From contig NZ_MDJD01000006.1 in assembly GCF_001747085.1 (NCBI RefSeq), positions 62,001 through 126,000 on the forward strand: a stretch of 64,000 nt of DNA, written 5' to 3'. This stretch comes from Flavivirga aquatica (GTDB lineage: Bacteria > Bacteroidota > Bacteroidia > Flavobacteriales > Flavobacteriaceae). Below the pieces are notes generated by a model. That model worked only from the letters and a program-made list of their open reading frames with translations, made no database searches and was not told the DNA's origin. Shown here piece by piece: positions 51,972-59,197 of this stretch (position 1 is the stretch's first letter; each line of letters begins with the position of its first letter). A program made the translations under genes and the position numbers.

Positions 51972-52670
51972 TTAACTACCTCCATTTACAGACCAAGATG
52001 ATATTTTATCATTCCAATCACCTTTATCCAAATTCTTCCATTCTTTTTTAGATAACTTACCTAAAAACCAATGTGTTGCGCGCTGATACACACTTCTTCC
52101 TCTTTGGTTATAATCTTGATAACATGTTAATCCAATAAAGTTATCACCACTATTATGTTTTGAGTAATCCAACTCATCTAAAACAATAGAAGACGTTCTA
52201 TCATTTAACCAAGATGGTATATTTCCTTTAACTTCAAATCTTGTAACCGAAATTTTATGTTTTCGATATTGCCACCATCTACCTTTAAAGTCATTGTGCT
52301 CATAAAATCGTACTTTAAAACCCCAAGTACTATTATTATTATCGTTTTTAGAAGTTAATTGGCTATTTGACTCTAACGCCTCTAAAAATAACTTATCATA
52401 CTTAAGTGCTTCTTTTTCGTCATCAAAAACATTAGCTATATTTTCGCCTTCAAATAAAATATACGCTTTATCTAATAAATTAGGATAATCCTTTTTTATT
52501 TCATCTAAAGAATAGACTTGCTCTTTATAAATATAATTATACTTTGAATATTCATTTTCATTAGCAGCTACAGTATTCACTTCTTCTGCAAAATCATTAT
52601 CGTTAACACTACAACCTGTAAATGTTAACATACCAATTGTTAAGACTAGTAGTCCGTTTTTTAAATTCAT
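51972..52670 (-). CDS. Lipoprotein with beta/gamma-crystallin-like domain
   Basis: 232 residues: lipoprotein signal (LVLTIGMLTFTGC, Cys20), an acidic linker, and a C-terminal region with crystallin-type motifs (FYEHNDFKGRWWQY, WLNDRTSSIVL, CYQDYNQRGRSVYQ, WNDKISSWSV). Beta/gamma-crystallin folds bind Ca2+ through N/D-x-S-S motifs; NDRTSS and NDKISS are such sites. Surface-exposed lipoproteins of this type may act in stress protection or protease inhibition. It is monocistronic, outside the T6SS operons but still beside the IS remnant. Function unknown. Confidence 0.75.
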   Translation of the reverse strand: MNLKNGLLVLTIGMLTFTGCSVNDNDFAEEVNTVAANENEYSKYNYIYKEQVYSLDEIKKDYPNLLDKAYILFEGENIANVFDDEKEALKYDKLFLEALESNSQLTSKNDNNNSTWGFKVRFYEHNDFKGRWWQYRKHKISVTRFEVKGNIPSWLNDRTSSIVLDELDYSKHNSGDNFIGLTCYQDYNQRGRSVYQRATHWFLGKLSKKEWKNLDKGDWNDKISSWSVNGGS

Positions 52671-52901
52671 TTTTGCTCTTTTAAATTAATAAAAATATAA
52701 GATTAATATTATTAATACGTAAGTAAATACATAATTGGATTTTTATAGTAAAAATTTACTAAGATTAAGATTCACTAAACGCAAATAGATAACAACTAAC
52801 AATTTAAAGTATTTTTAACGCCTCAAATATAGAACTCCCAAGACAGAGTTATACAAATATTTAATACGAAAAAGCCATATTACGAGGGAAATTTATGGCA
52901 C

Positions 52902-52933
52902 AAAAAAAGCCATCATTTCTGATGGCTTTTTTA
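52902..52933 (-). terminator. Terminator of tRNA-Asn copy 1
   Basis: Stem GCCATCA / TGATGGC with loop TTTC, flanked by A- and T-runs, 6 bases beyond the tRNA 3' end. Confidence 0.85.
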
Positions 52934-52939
52934 ACATTG

Positions 52940-53013
52940 CTCCTTCTCTTGGGCTCGAACCAAGGACCCTCTGATTAACAGTCAGATGCTCTAACCAACT
53001 GAGCTAAGAAGGA
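52940..53013 (-). tRNA. tRNA-Asn (anticodon GTT), copy 1
   Basis: 74 nt cloverleaf on the bottom strand. Acceptor TCCTTCT/AGAAGGA, D arm GCTC...GAGC, anticodon stem TCTGA/TCAGA with loop CTGTTAA (anticodon GTT), T arm CTTGG-TTCGAGC-CCAAG, discriminator G. CCA is not encoded. Identical to the copy at 53236-53309. Confidence 0.97.
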
Positions 53014-53033
53014 GTGTTTTGCATTAGCGAATG

Positions 53034-53063
53034 CAAATATACACGTTATTTTAAATTCTCCAA
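53034..53063 (-). promoter_or_regulatory. Promoter of tRNA-Asn copy 1
   Basis: Bottom strand: TTG (53061-53063), exactly 19 bases, then TATATTTG (53034-53041). This is the Bacteroidota housekeeping consensus TTG-N19-TAnnTTTG. It ends 20 bases before the mature tRNA. Confidence 0.85.
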
Positions 53064-53198
53064 AAGCTTTTTGAACACAATTTATAGATTTAGAATTCTT
53101 CCTCTTTTAAATCAACTAGAGCTTTTGTTTATACGTAACACTTATGCATAATTTACATCAACCTTAGCATATGGCATTATAATGAAAGTTTATATCAT

Positions 53199-53227
53199 AA
53201 AAAAAGCCATCATTTCTGATGGCTTAT
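53199..53227 (-). terminator. Terminator-like hairpin of tRNA-Asn copy 2
   Basis: Same GCCATCA/TGATGGC stem as copy 1 with an A-run (T-run on the transcript) after it; the T-run on the other side is shorter (CTTATC). Confidence 0.75.
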
Positions 53228-53235
53228 CTAACTTG

Positions 53236-53309
53236 CTCCTTCTCTTGGGCTCGAACCAAGGACCCTCTGATTAACAGTCAGATGCTCTAACCAACTGAGC
53301 TAAGAAGGA
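53236..53309 (-). tRNA. tRNA-Asn (anticodon GTT), copy 2
   Basis: Sequence identical to the 52940-53013 gene, 296 bp upstream in transcription order. It has its own promoter and hairpin, so the whole ~170-bp unit was duplicated. Confidence 0.97.
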
Positions 53310-53329
53310 GTATTTTGCGTTAGCGAGTG

Positions 53330-53359
53330 CAAATATACACGTTATTTTAGATTCTCCAA
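53330..53359 (-). promoter_or_regulatory. Promoter of tRNA-Asn copy 2
   Basis: TTG at 53357-53359, 19 bases, TATATTTG at 53330-53337 (bottom strand); perfect match to the Bacteroidota consensus and conserved with copy 1. Confidence 0.85.
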
Positions 53360-53386
53360 AAGCTTTTTAAAAAACTTTAAAAAAAA

Positions 53387-54715
53387 TTATCCAAATATTG
53401 CTTTATAAATGTCGTTTCCGTTGGCAAACAGTACTAAAGCTATCAAAATAAAAAAGCCAACCATTTGCGCATACTCCATAAATTTATCCCCTGGCTTTCT
53501 TCCAGACACCATTTCATAGAGTAAAAACATAACATGACCTCCATCTAAAGCAGGAATAGGTAATAAGTTTAAAACACCAAGCATAATTGATAAAAATGCT
53601 GTTAACCCCCAAAAAGCAGCCCAATTCCAAGTAGCTGGAAACATTTTTCCAATAGCAGCAAATCCACCTAACTGAGAAGCCCCTTTTTTAGTAAAAATGT
53701 ATTTAAACTGAGCAAAATAATCTACAACAGTCCAATACCCTAATGAAAGGCCTTTACTTACACTTTCACCAAAAGAATAGTCTTTATGACGTATAGTCTG
53801 GTAATCTTCATCTGTTGCACCTAAAAATACACCTATTTTTGAATCCTTGTCTGGAGTAATCAAGAACTCTTTAATGGCCTTATTTCTCTCTATAGTAAAT
53901 TTAACTTCTGTTTCTTTTTTATTTTTAATGATATAATTATAATCCGAACTATATATTACAGGCGTGTCATTTACAGCAACAATTTTATCGCCTGCCATTA
54001 AACCTGCTTTTTTAGCTGGGTAATCTGCAGAAACAGAATCTATCTGGAAAGGAAACCTTACCTGAAATGCTGAGGTATCTCCATTTTCAAATAATTTAGT
54101 TCCTATATCTTCTGGTATAGCTATATCTAATGTCTCTCCACCTTCACGTTCAACCTTAATAGAATGGATCGTTCTAAACATTAAATTAGCATTAACGCTA
54201 GCAATTTGATCATACGGTACGCCATCTACACTAATAATTTTATCACCTTGTTTAAAACCGATATCTTCCATAGTTTTTGTTACACCAAAACCATATTTTA
54301 TATCATCTTTTAGAGAATAACTGGTTCCCCAAGTAAAAACAATAAAGATGTATATTACAAACGCTAAAATAAAATTAACCGTAACGCCTCCAAGCATAAT
54401 AATTAAACGTTGCCATGCTGGTTTAGAACGAAACTCCCATGGTTGTGCTTCTTGAGCCATTTGCTCGGTATCCATACTTTCATCGATCATACCAGATATC
54501 TTAACATAACCACCTAATGGTAGCCAACCAATACCATAAACCGTATCTCCTATTTTCTTTTTGAATAAAGAAAACTTTACATCAAAAAACAAGTAAAATT
54601 TTTCAACCCTAGTTTTAAATAATTTAGCTGGAATAAAGTGTCCTAACTCGTGTAAGACAACTAATATTGAAAGGCTCAATAGTAATTGAGCTCCTTTTAT
54701 TAAAAATACTGACAT
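53387..54715 (-). CDS. rseP: Site-2 protease RseP (RIP zinc metalloprotease)
   Basis: 442 residues. HELGH (zinc site) lies in the first membrane span (LLLSLSILVVLHELGHFIPAKLF). Two periplasmic PDZ domains follow (IGFKQGDKIISVDGVPY; AKKAGLMAGDKIVAVNDTPV). The C-terminal span motif NLLPIPALDGGHVMFLLYE holds the catalytic Asp. RseP cuts anti-sigma factors or signal-peptide remnants inside the membrane. Single gene, divergent from the SCO-family gene, and the first clear core gene to the right of the T6SS region. Confidence 0.95.
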   Translation of the reverse strand: MSVFLIKGAQLLLSLSILVVLHELGHFIPAKLFKTRVEKFYLFFDVKFSLFKKKIGDTVYGIGWLPLGGYVKISGMIDESMDTEQMAQEAQPWEFRSKPAWQRLIIMLGGVTVNFILAFVIYIFIVFTWGTSYSLKDDIKYGFGVTKTMEDIGFKQGDKIISVDGVPYDQIASVNANLMFRTIHSIKVEREGGETLDIAIPEDIGTKLFENGDTSAFQVRFPFQIDSVSADYPAKKAGLMAGDKIVAVNDTPVIYSSDYNYIIKNKKETEVKFTIERNKAIKEFLITPDKDSKIGVFLGATDEDYQTIRHKDYSFGESVSKGLSLGYWTVVDYFAQFKYIFTKKGASQLGGFAAIGKMFPATWNWAAFWGLTAFLSIMLGVLNLLPIPALDGGHVMFLLYEMVSGRKPGDKFMEYAQMVGFFILIALVLFANGNDIYKAIFG

Positions 54716-54937
54716 TTACATTTTTTTTTATAACCGCACAAAAGTAAGCTTTTAAACCAACTTTAAAAAAACAATCACAAAATGCTACTTGATTTAACAC
54801 TAATTTAAGCAGCATTGGACTTCCATTGCATTCGACTTTATATAAACGCACATACAACATTCACATTATAATTATAAATTTTTAGTAGTGGATGTTTCAT
54901 TGTATTTTTGCATTCAATTTATTCTAACTGGATTAAT

Positions 54938-55612
54938 ATGTTATCGTTTTTTAAAGATTATAAACTTTTTGCACTAGTTTTTGGAATTATTTCAATCATT
55001 ATTATCTCAATAATATATAATACATTAAATACATATAAACCGCTAAGTATCTACCAACCTGCTATGGTAAGTACAGAACTTGTAGATAGCACCATTCAAC
55101 ATCAAAAAAAATATCATAAAATAGCTGATTTTTCATTTACAAATCAAAACGGAAAAACAATCACACAAAAGGATTATAAGAATAAAATATACGTTGCCGA
55201 TTTCTTTTTTACGACTTGTAGAACCATTTGCCCAATCATGACAAATCATATGGTTGAAATTCAAAAAGAAATTATTAATGATGATGAAGTTATGCTACTA
55301 TCACACTCAGTAACTCCAGAAATAGATACGGTTGCGCAACTAAAACGCTATGCTAAAAGAAAAGGTGTTATTGATGGTAAATGGAATTTAGTCACTGGCG
55401 ACAAAAAACAAATCTATAAACTGGCTAGAAAAAGCTATTTAGCTGTTAAAGATGATGGAGACGGCCACCCTTTTGATATGGTACACACTGAAAACTTCAT
55501 GCTTATTGATAAAAAACGTCAAATTAGAGGATTTTACGATGGCACAAATCCTGACGATATAGATAAACTACTTGACGATATTGAAATTTTAAAAGAAGAA
55601 TACAAAAAATAG
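54938..55612 (+). CDS. SCO1/SenC-family protein (copper chaperone for cytochrome oxidase)
   Basis: About 224 residues from the ATG at 54938 (MLSFFKDYKLFALVFG). This start is preferred over an in-frame TTG at 54908. One N-terminal membrane anchor, then a thioredoxin fold with the SCO Cu-binding CxxxC (TTCRTICPIM) and distal His (MVHTENF), plus DGTNPDDIDKLLDDI near the end. SCO proteins deliver copper to, or reduce, the CuA site of cytochrome c oxidase. A TATTTTTG box at 54903-54910 may be its promoter. Confidence 0.9.
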   Translation: MLSFFKDYKLFALVFGIISIIIISIIYNTLNTYKPLSIYQPAMVSTELVDSTIQHQKKYHKIADFSFTNQNGKTITQKDYKNKIYVADFFFTTCRTICPIMTNHMVEIQKEIINDDEVMLLSHSVTPEIDTVAQLKRYAKRKGVIDGKWNLVTGDKKQIYKLARKSYLAVKDDGDGHPFDMVHTENFMLIDKKRQIRGFYDGTNPDDIDKLLDDIEILKEEYKK

Positions 55613-55629
55613 TTTTCTAGCAACAATTT

Positions 55630-55659
55630 TTTCCACCTAAAAATTTTAGCTTACTTTTG
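55630..55659 (+). promoter_or_regulatory. Putative promoter of feoA
   Basis: TTT at 55630-55632, 19 bases, TACTTTTG at 55652-55659, matching the relaxed Bacteroidota consensus; predicted leader before feoA is ~20 bases. Confidence 0.6.
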
Positions 55660-55685
55660 CTTCTTTAAAATCAATCTAAATAAGT

Positions 55686-55922
55686 TTGCAAAACACATTA
55701 GCTCATCTCAAACGTGGCGAAAAGGCTACTATAACTGATGTTTCATCTATTCACATTCCTCTAAAACTCTTAGAAATGGGATGTTTACCAGGTAATTCTG
55801 TCGAGCTAGTTCAACTTGCTCCTTTTCAAGACCCAATGTATTTAAATATAAACGGAACTCACTTAGCTATTAGAAAAGACACAGCTTCTCATATTTTAAT
55901 TGAAAAAACAACACATGAGTAA
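55686..55922 (+). CDS. feoA: Ferrous iron transport protein FeoA
   Basis: 78 residues, small SH3-like FeoA fold (LKRGEKATITDV, PLKLLEMGCLPGNSVELVQLAPFQDPMYL, HLAIRKDTASHI). The first codon is TTG. An in-frame stop 6 bases upstream and the lack of any nearby ATG decide this start. FeoA associates with FeoB. Its stop overlaps the feoB start by 8 bases. Confidence 0.92.
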   Translation: MQNTLAHLKRGEKATITDVSSIHIPLKLLEMGCLPGNSVELVQLAPFQDPMYLNINGTHLAIRKDTASHILIEKTTHE

Positions 55923-58014
55923 GCAGATAAATGTTGCCTTAATAGGAAATCCAAACACTGGAAAAACCTCTGTTTTTAATGCTTTAACTGGATTAAACCA
56001 AAAAGTAGGCAACTATCCAGGTATTACGGTTGAAAAAAAAGAGGGTATATGCAAACTACCTCGAGGCGTTAAAGCCCATATTATTGATTTACCTGGCACT
56101 TATAGCTTAAATGCATCGTCCCTAGATGAAAATGTAGTTATAGAACTGCTTTTAAATAAAAAAGATAAAGATTTTCCAGATATAGCAGTTGTTGTTAGCG
56201 ATGTTGAAAACCTAAAACGAAACCTTTTACTTTTTACTCAAATTAAAGATTTAGAAATCCCTACGCTGCTTGTCATCAATATGGCAGATAGAATGGATCG
56301 CAAAGGTATTTCATTAGACATAGACTATTTAGAAGAACACCTTCAAACAAAAATAGCCCTAATAAGCACTCGTAAAAATATTGGTATTGACAAATTAAAA
56401 AACCTAATTACCAATTATAAAGATATTTCAATAACACCCTGCTTAAATGCTTCCCAAATTGACAAAACTTATTTTGATAATTTACGTAAAGCCTTCCCTA
56501 ACCAACTTTTATATAAACTTTGGCTTGTTATAACACAGGATGTTAACTTTGGAAAAACCAGTAGAAAAGAAATTGAAGCTGTTACCAATTTTAAAACCAA
56601 AAGTAAAACCGATTTAAAACGCTTACAGCAAAAAGAAACTATAAAACGCTATCAGTTTATAAACAATGTTCTTAAAGTTGGACAAACCATAGATACCTCT
56701 CAAGCTAAAGACTTACGTAGTAAACTAGATAGAATTCTAACACATAAAGTTTGGGGTTACCTCATTTTCTTTGCCATATTACTAACCATATTTCAAGCTA
56801 TTTACGATTGGTCTGGAATACCCATGGACTTTATTGATACTGTTTTTGCATCATTAAGCGAATGGACAAAAAACATATTACCTAGTGGTGCCTTTACCAA
56901 TTTACTTGCTGAGGGTATTATACCAGGGCTTGGCGGTATTGTTATTTTTATTCCGCAAATAGCCTTCTTATTCTTATTTATAGCTGTACTTGAAGAAAGT
57001 GGTTATATGAGTCGCGTTGTATTTTTAATGGATAGAATTATGCGTCGCTTTGGATTGAGTGGAAAAAGTGTAGTCCCTTTAATTTCTGGAACGGCATGCG
57101 CTATTCCTGCTATTATGGCAACACGAAATATTGAAAACTGGAAAGAACGCTTAATTACTATTTTAGTAACTCCATTTACAACATGTTCGGCAAGACTTCC
57201 TGTTTATTTAATAATAATTAAACTTGTAATTCCTGAAGGTCGGCTTTTAGGACTAAGTTACCAAGCGCTTACACTAATGTTATTATATCTTATAGGTTTT
57301 GGAACCGCTGTTGTTTCTGCATATATTTTAGATAAGGTTATGAAGATAAAAAGCAAAACTTATTTTGTTGTCGAAATGCCTAACTACAAATTGCCTCTAT
57401 TTAAAAATGTAGCATTAACAGTTATTGAAAAAACGAAGTCATTTATTTTTGGAGCTGGTAAAATTATTTTAGCCATATCTATTATATTATGGTTTTTAGC
57501 ATCTTATGGCCCAGGTGAACAATTTAATAATGCAGAAAACATTGTAAAAACAGAATATGCTTCTCAAAATTTAAATGAAGAAAATATACAGCAAAAAATA
57601 GCATCGCATAAACTAGAACATTCATTTATTGGCATTACTGGTCGTGCTATCGAACCCGCTATAAGACCTCTTGGATACGATTGGAAAATTGGTATTGCTA
57701 TTATAAGTTCTTTTGCTGCTCGCGAAGTATTTGTAGGCACCTTAGCTACTATTTACAGTGTTGGTAGCGAAGATGTAGACACCATAACCAATAAGATGGC
57801 TGCAGAAAAAAACCCTATAACAGGAGGCGCACTATTTACATTCGCTTCAGGAATTTCACTCTTATTATTTTATGCTTTTGCTATGCAATGCATGAGTACA
57901 CTAGCCATTGTAAAAAGAGAAACTAATAGCTGGAAATGGCCAACACTACAATTGGTTATTATGACCATATTTGCTTATATTGTTGCTTTAATAGCTTTTC
58001 AATTTTTAAACTAA
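55915..58014 (+). CDS. feoB: Ferrous iron transporter FeoB
   Basis: 699 residues from the ATG at 55915. N-terminal G domain with G1 GNPNTGKTS, the FeoB switch PGITVEKKEG, G3 DLPGTYSL and G4 NMAD; then a helical spacer and ~8-10 membrane spans with Gate motifs (GTACAIPAIMATR and FTTCSARLPVY). Imports Fe2+ across the inner membrane with GTP hydrolysis. Overlaps feoA and is followed by a small Cys-rich membrane protein gene. Confidence 0.95.
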   Translation: MSKQINVALIGNPNTGKTSVFNALTGLNQKVGNYPGITVEKKEGICKLPRGVKAHIIDLPGTYSLNASSLDENVVIELLLNKKDKDFPDIAVVVSDVENLKRNLLLFTQIKDLEIPTLLVINMADRMDRKGISLDIDYLEEHLQTKIALISTRKNIGIDKLKNLITNYKDISITPCLNASQIDKTYFDNLRKAFPNQLLYKLWLVITQDVNFGKTSRKEIEAVTNFKTKSKTDLKRLQQKETIKRYQFINNVLKVGQTIDTSQAKDLRSKLDRILTHKVWGYLIFFAILLTIFQAIYDWSGIPMDFIDTVFASLSEWTKNILPSGAFTNLLAEGIIPGLGGIVIFIPQIAFLFLFIAVLEESGYMSRVVFLMDRIMRRFGLSGKSVVPLISGTACAIPAIMATRNIENWKERLITILVTPFTTCSARLPVYLIIIKLVIPEGRLLGLSYQALTLMLLYLIGFGTAVVSAYILDKVMKIKSKTYFVVEMPNYKLPLFKNVALTVIEKTKSFIFGAGKIILAISIILWFLASYGPGEQFNNAENIVKTEYASQNLNEENIQQKIASHKLEHSFIGITGRAIEPAIRPLGYDWKIGIAIISSFAAREVFVGTLATIYSVGSEDVDTITNKMAAEKNPITGGALFTFASGISLLLFYAFAMQCMSTLAIVKRETNSWKWPTLQLVIMTIFAYIVALIAFQFLN

Positions 58015-58053
58015 CAACGCTAGGAAACAAAATGATTATCGACTAAGAGCTTT

Positions 58054-58188
58054 ATGAACATAATTGTACAAAACATATTAGTATTTATAGCTTTAGCTTT
58101 TTCATTGTTTTTTTTATTAAAAAAATTCTTTTGGAAAAAACCAAAAACAAAAAAGGCTTGTGGTAAAGATGGCTGCGGATGTCATTAA
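58054..58188 (+). CDS. FeoB-associated Cys-rich membrane protein
   Basis: 44 residues: one membrane span (NILVFIALAFSLFFLLKKFF) followed by a basic stretch and ACGKDGCGCH at the C-terminus, the hallmark of the short FeoB-associated Cys-rich proteins. It lies 39 bases after feoB in the same direction. It may act as a FeoC-like accessory that binds iron or senses redox state. Confidence 0.8.
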   Translation: MNIIVQNILVFIALAFSLFFLLKKFFWKKPKTKKACGKDGCGCH

Positions 58189-58194
58189 GATAAC

Positions 58195-58445
58195 ATGTCT
58201 ACCATCATAATCTTGATAGCGTTTTATTTTGATTATAAAGATAAGATAGACCTATTTCTTTTTTATCAGACTTAAAAGGAGGTCTATTCATTTTTTTCTT
58301 ATTTATTATAAATAACCTAATTCTTAAATTCGGTCTTGGTCTAAACAATATATATATTGTTTTTGCTATAGGTATAGAAATTATTTTACTTTTCGCTTTA
58401 AAAGCTTATGTAGATAGCAAAAATCAGTTTCAATATACCATTTAA
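58195..58445 (+). pseudogene. Possible broken small membrane-protein gene
   Basis: An ATG at 58195 opens a 26-codon frame ending in TAA. After a frame change the sequence continues as a hydrophobic reading (GGLFIFFLFIINNLIL... NNIYIVFAIGIEIILLFALKAYVDSKNQ) to a stop at 58443-58445, overlapping the end of the repressor gene by 4 bases. It looks like a small multi-span protein with one frameshift. It may equally be chance in AT-rich DNA. Confidence 0.3.
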
Positions 58446-59098
58446 GAAAGTTTCACAAATAAGTTATTTGCAATCATATTAGAAATTATAAACTCCTTAC
58501 TTTCAATTTTTATAGATACCGAATTATCAAAAGGTTCTTTATGGAGGATTACAAATGCGGTCCCTAAAGCAATATTATTATTATCTAAATACTTTAAAAA
58601 CTCTGAAGAAGAATCATTAACACCCACACAAATACACTGTTCACCTATAGCAACTTCAGATAAAAGAATTTTCTCTACTTTTTTAATTTCACCCATTTCA
58701 TCAGGAATAGGATCTCCATGCGGATCATGCGTTGGAAAATTCAAAAAAGCATCTAATTGTCTAATCAATTTTTCCGATTTTATGTGCTCTAATTGCTCGG
58801 CTACTTCATGAACTTCATCCCAAGAAAAGCTTAATTTTTCCACCAAAAAAACCTCCCAAAGTCTATGTTTTCTAACAATACCAATAGCAACTTGCCTTCC
58901 CTTACCTGTTAAATTAACACCTTGATACTTCTTATAATCTGCATAACCTTTCTCAGATAATTTCTTTACCATATCGGTAACAGACGATGCTTTAGTCTCC
59001 ATCTCCTTAGCAATAGCATTGGTACTAACATTATTAGAGCCTTGCTTTCCTAAATGATAAATGGCTTTTATATAATTCTCTTCAGTAAGGGTAATCAT
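58442..59098 (-). CDS. DtxR/MntR-family metal-dependent repressor
   Basis: 218 residues: N-terminal winged helix (EENYIKAIYHLGKQGSNNVSTNAIAKEMETKASSVTDMVKKLSEKGYA), dimerisation/metal domain with the typical HxxWExF (KHRLWEVFL), EVHEVAEQLEHIKSE and DPHGDPIPD, and a C-terminal FeoA/SH3-like domain. When loaded with Fe2+ or Mn2+ such proteins bind palindromes and repress uptake genes. It diverges from the TonB-dependent receptor, with a 22-bp palindrome between them. Confidence 0.92.
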   Translation of the reverse strand: MITLTEENYIKAIYHLGKQGSNNVSTNAIAKEMETKASSVTDMVKKLSEKGYADYKKYQGVNLTGKGRQVAIGIVRKHRLWEVFLVEKLSFSWDEVHEVAEQLEHIKSEKLIRQLDAFLNFPTHDPHGDPIPDEMGEIKKVEKILLSEVAIGEQCICVGVNDSSSEFLKYLDNNNIALGTAFVILHKEPFDNSVSIKIESKEFIISNMIANNLFVKLS

Positions 59099-59147
59099 AA
59101 TTAAATTTTACGTTAAGCAAAGATATAATAATTATAATTTTAAAATG

Positions 59148-59169
59148 ATTTTTAGATTAATCTAAAAAT
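59148..59169. promoter_or_regulatory. DtxR/MntR-type operator palindrome
   Basis: A perfect 22-bp inverted repeat centred on TTAGATTAATCTAA. It overlaps the region from -33 to just upstream of the TATATTTG box (59175-59182) of the receptor gene and is ~50 bases from the repressor start. Position and form fit the repressor next door. Confidence 0.8.
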
Positions 59170-59197
59170 ATATTTATATTTGCAAAAAATATTTTTA

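Noticed and set aside
54908..54937. TTG start extending the SCO-family protein by ten residues
   Set aside because: The TTG lies inside the TATTTTTG promoter-like box; the ATG at 54938 gives a normal membrane anchor.
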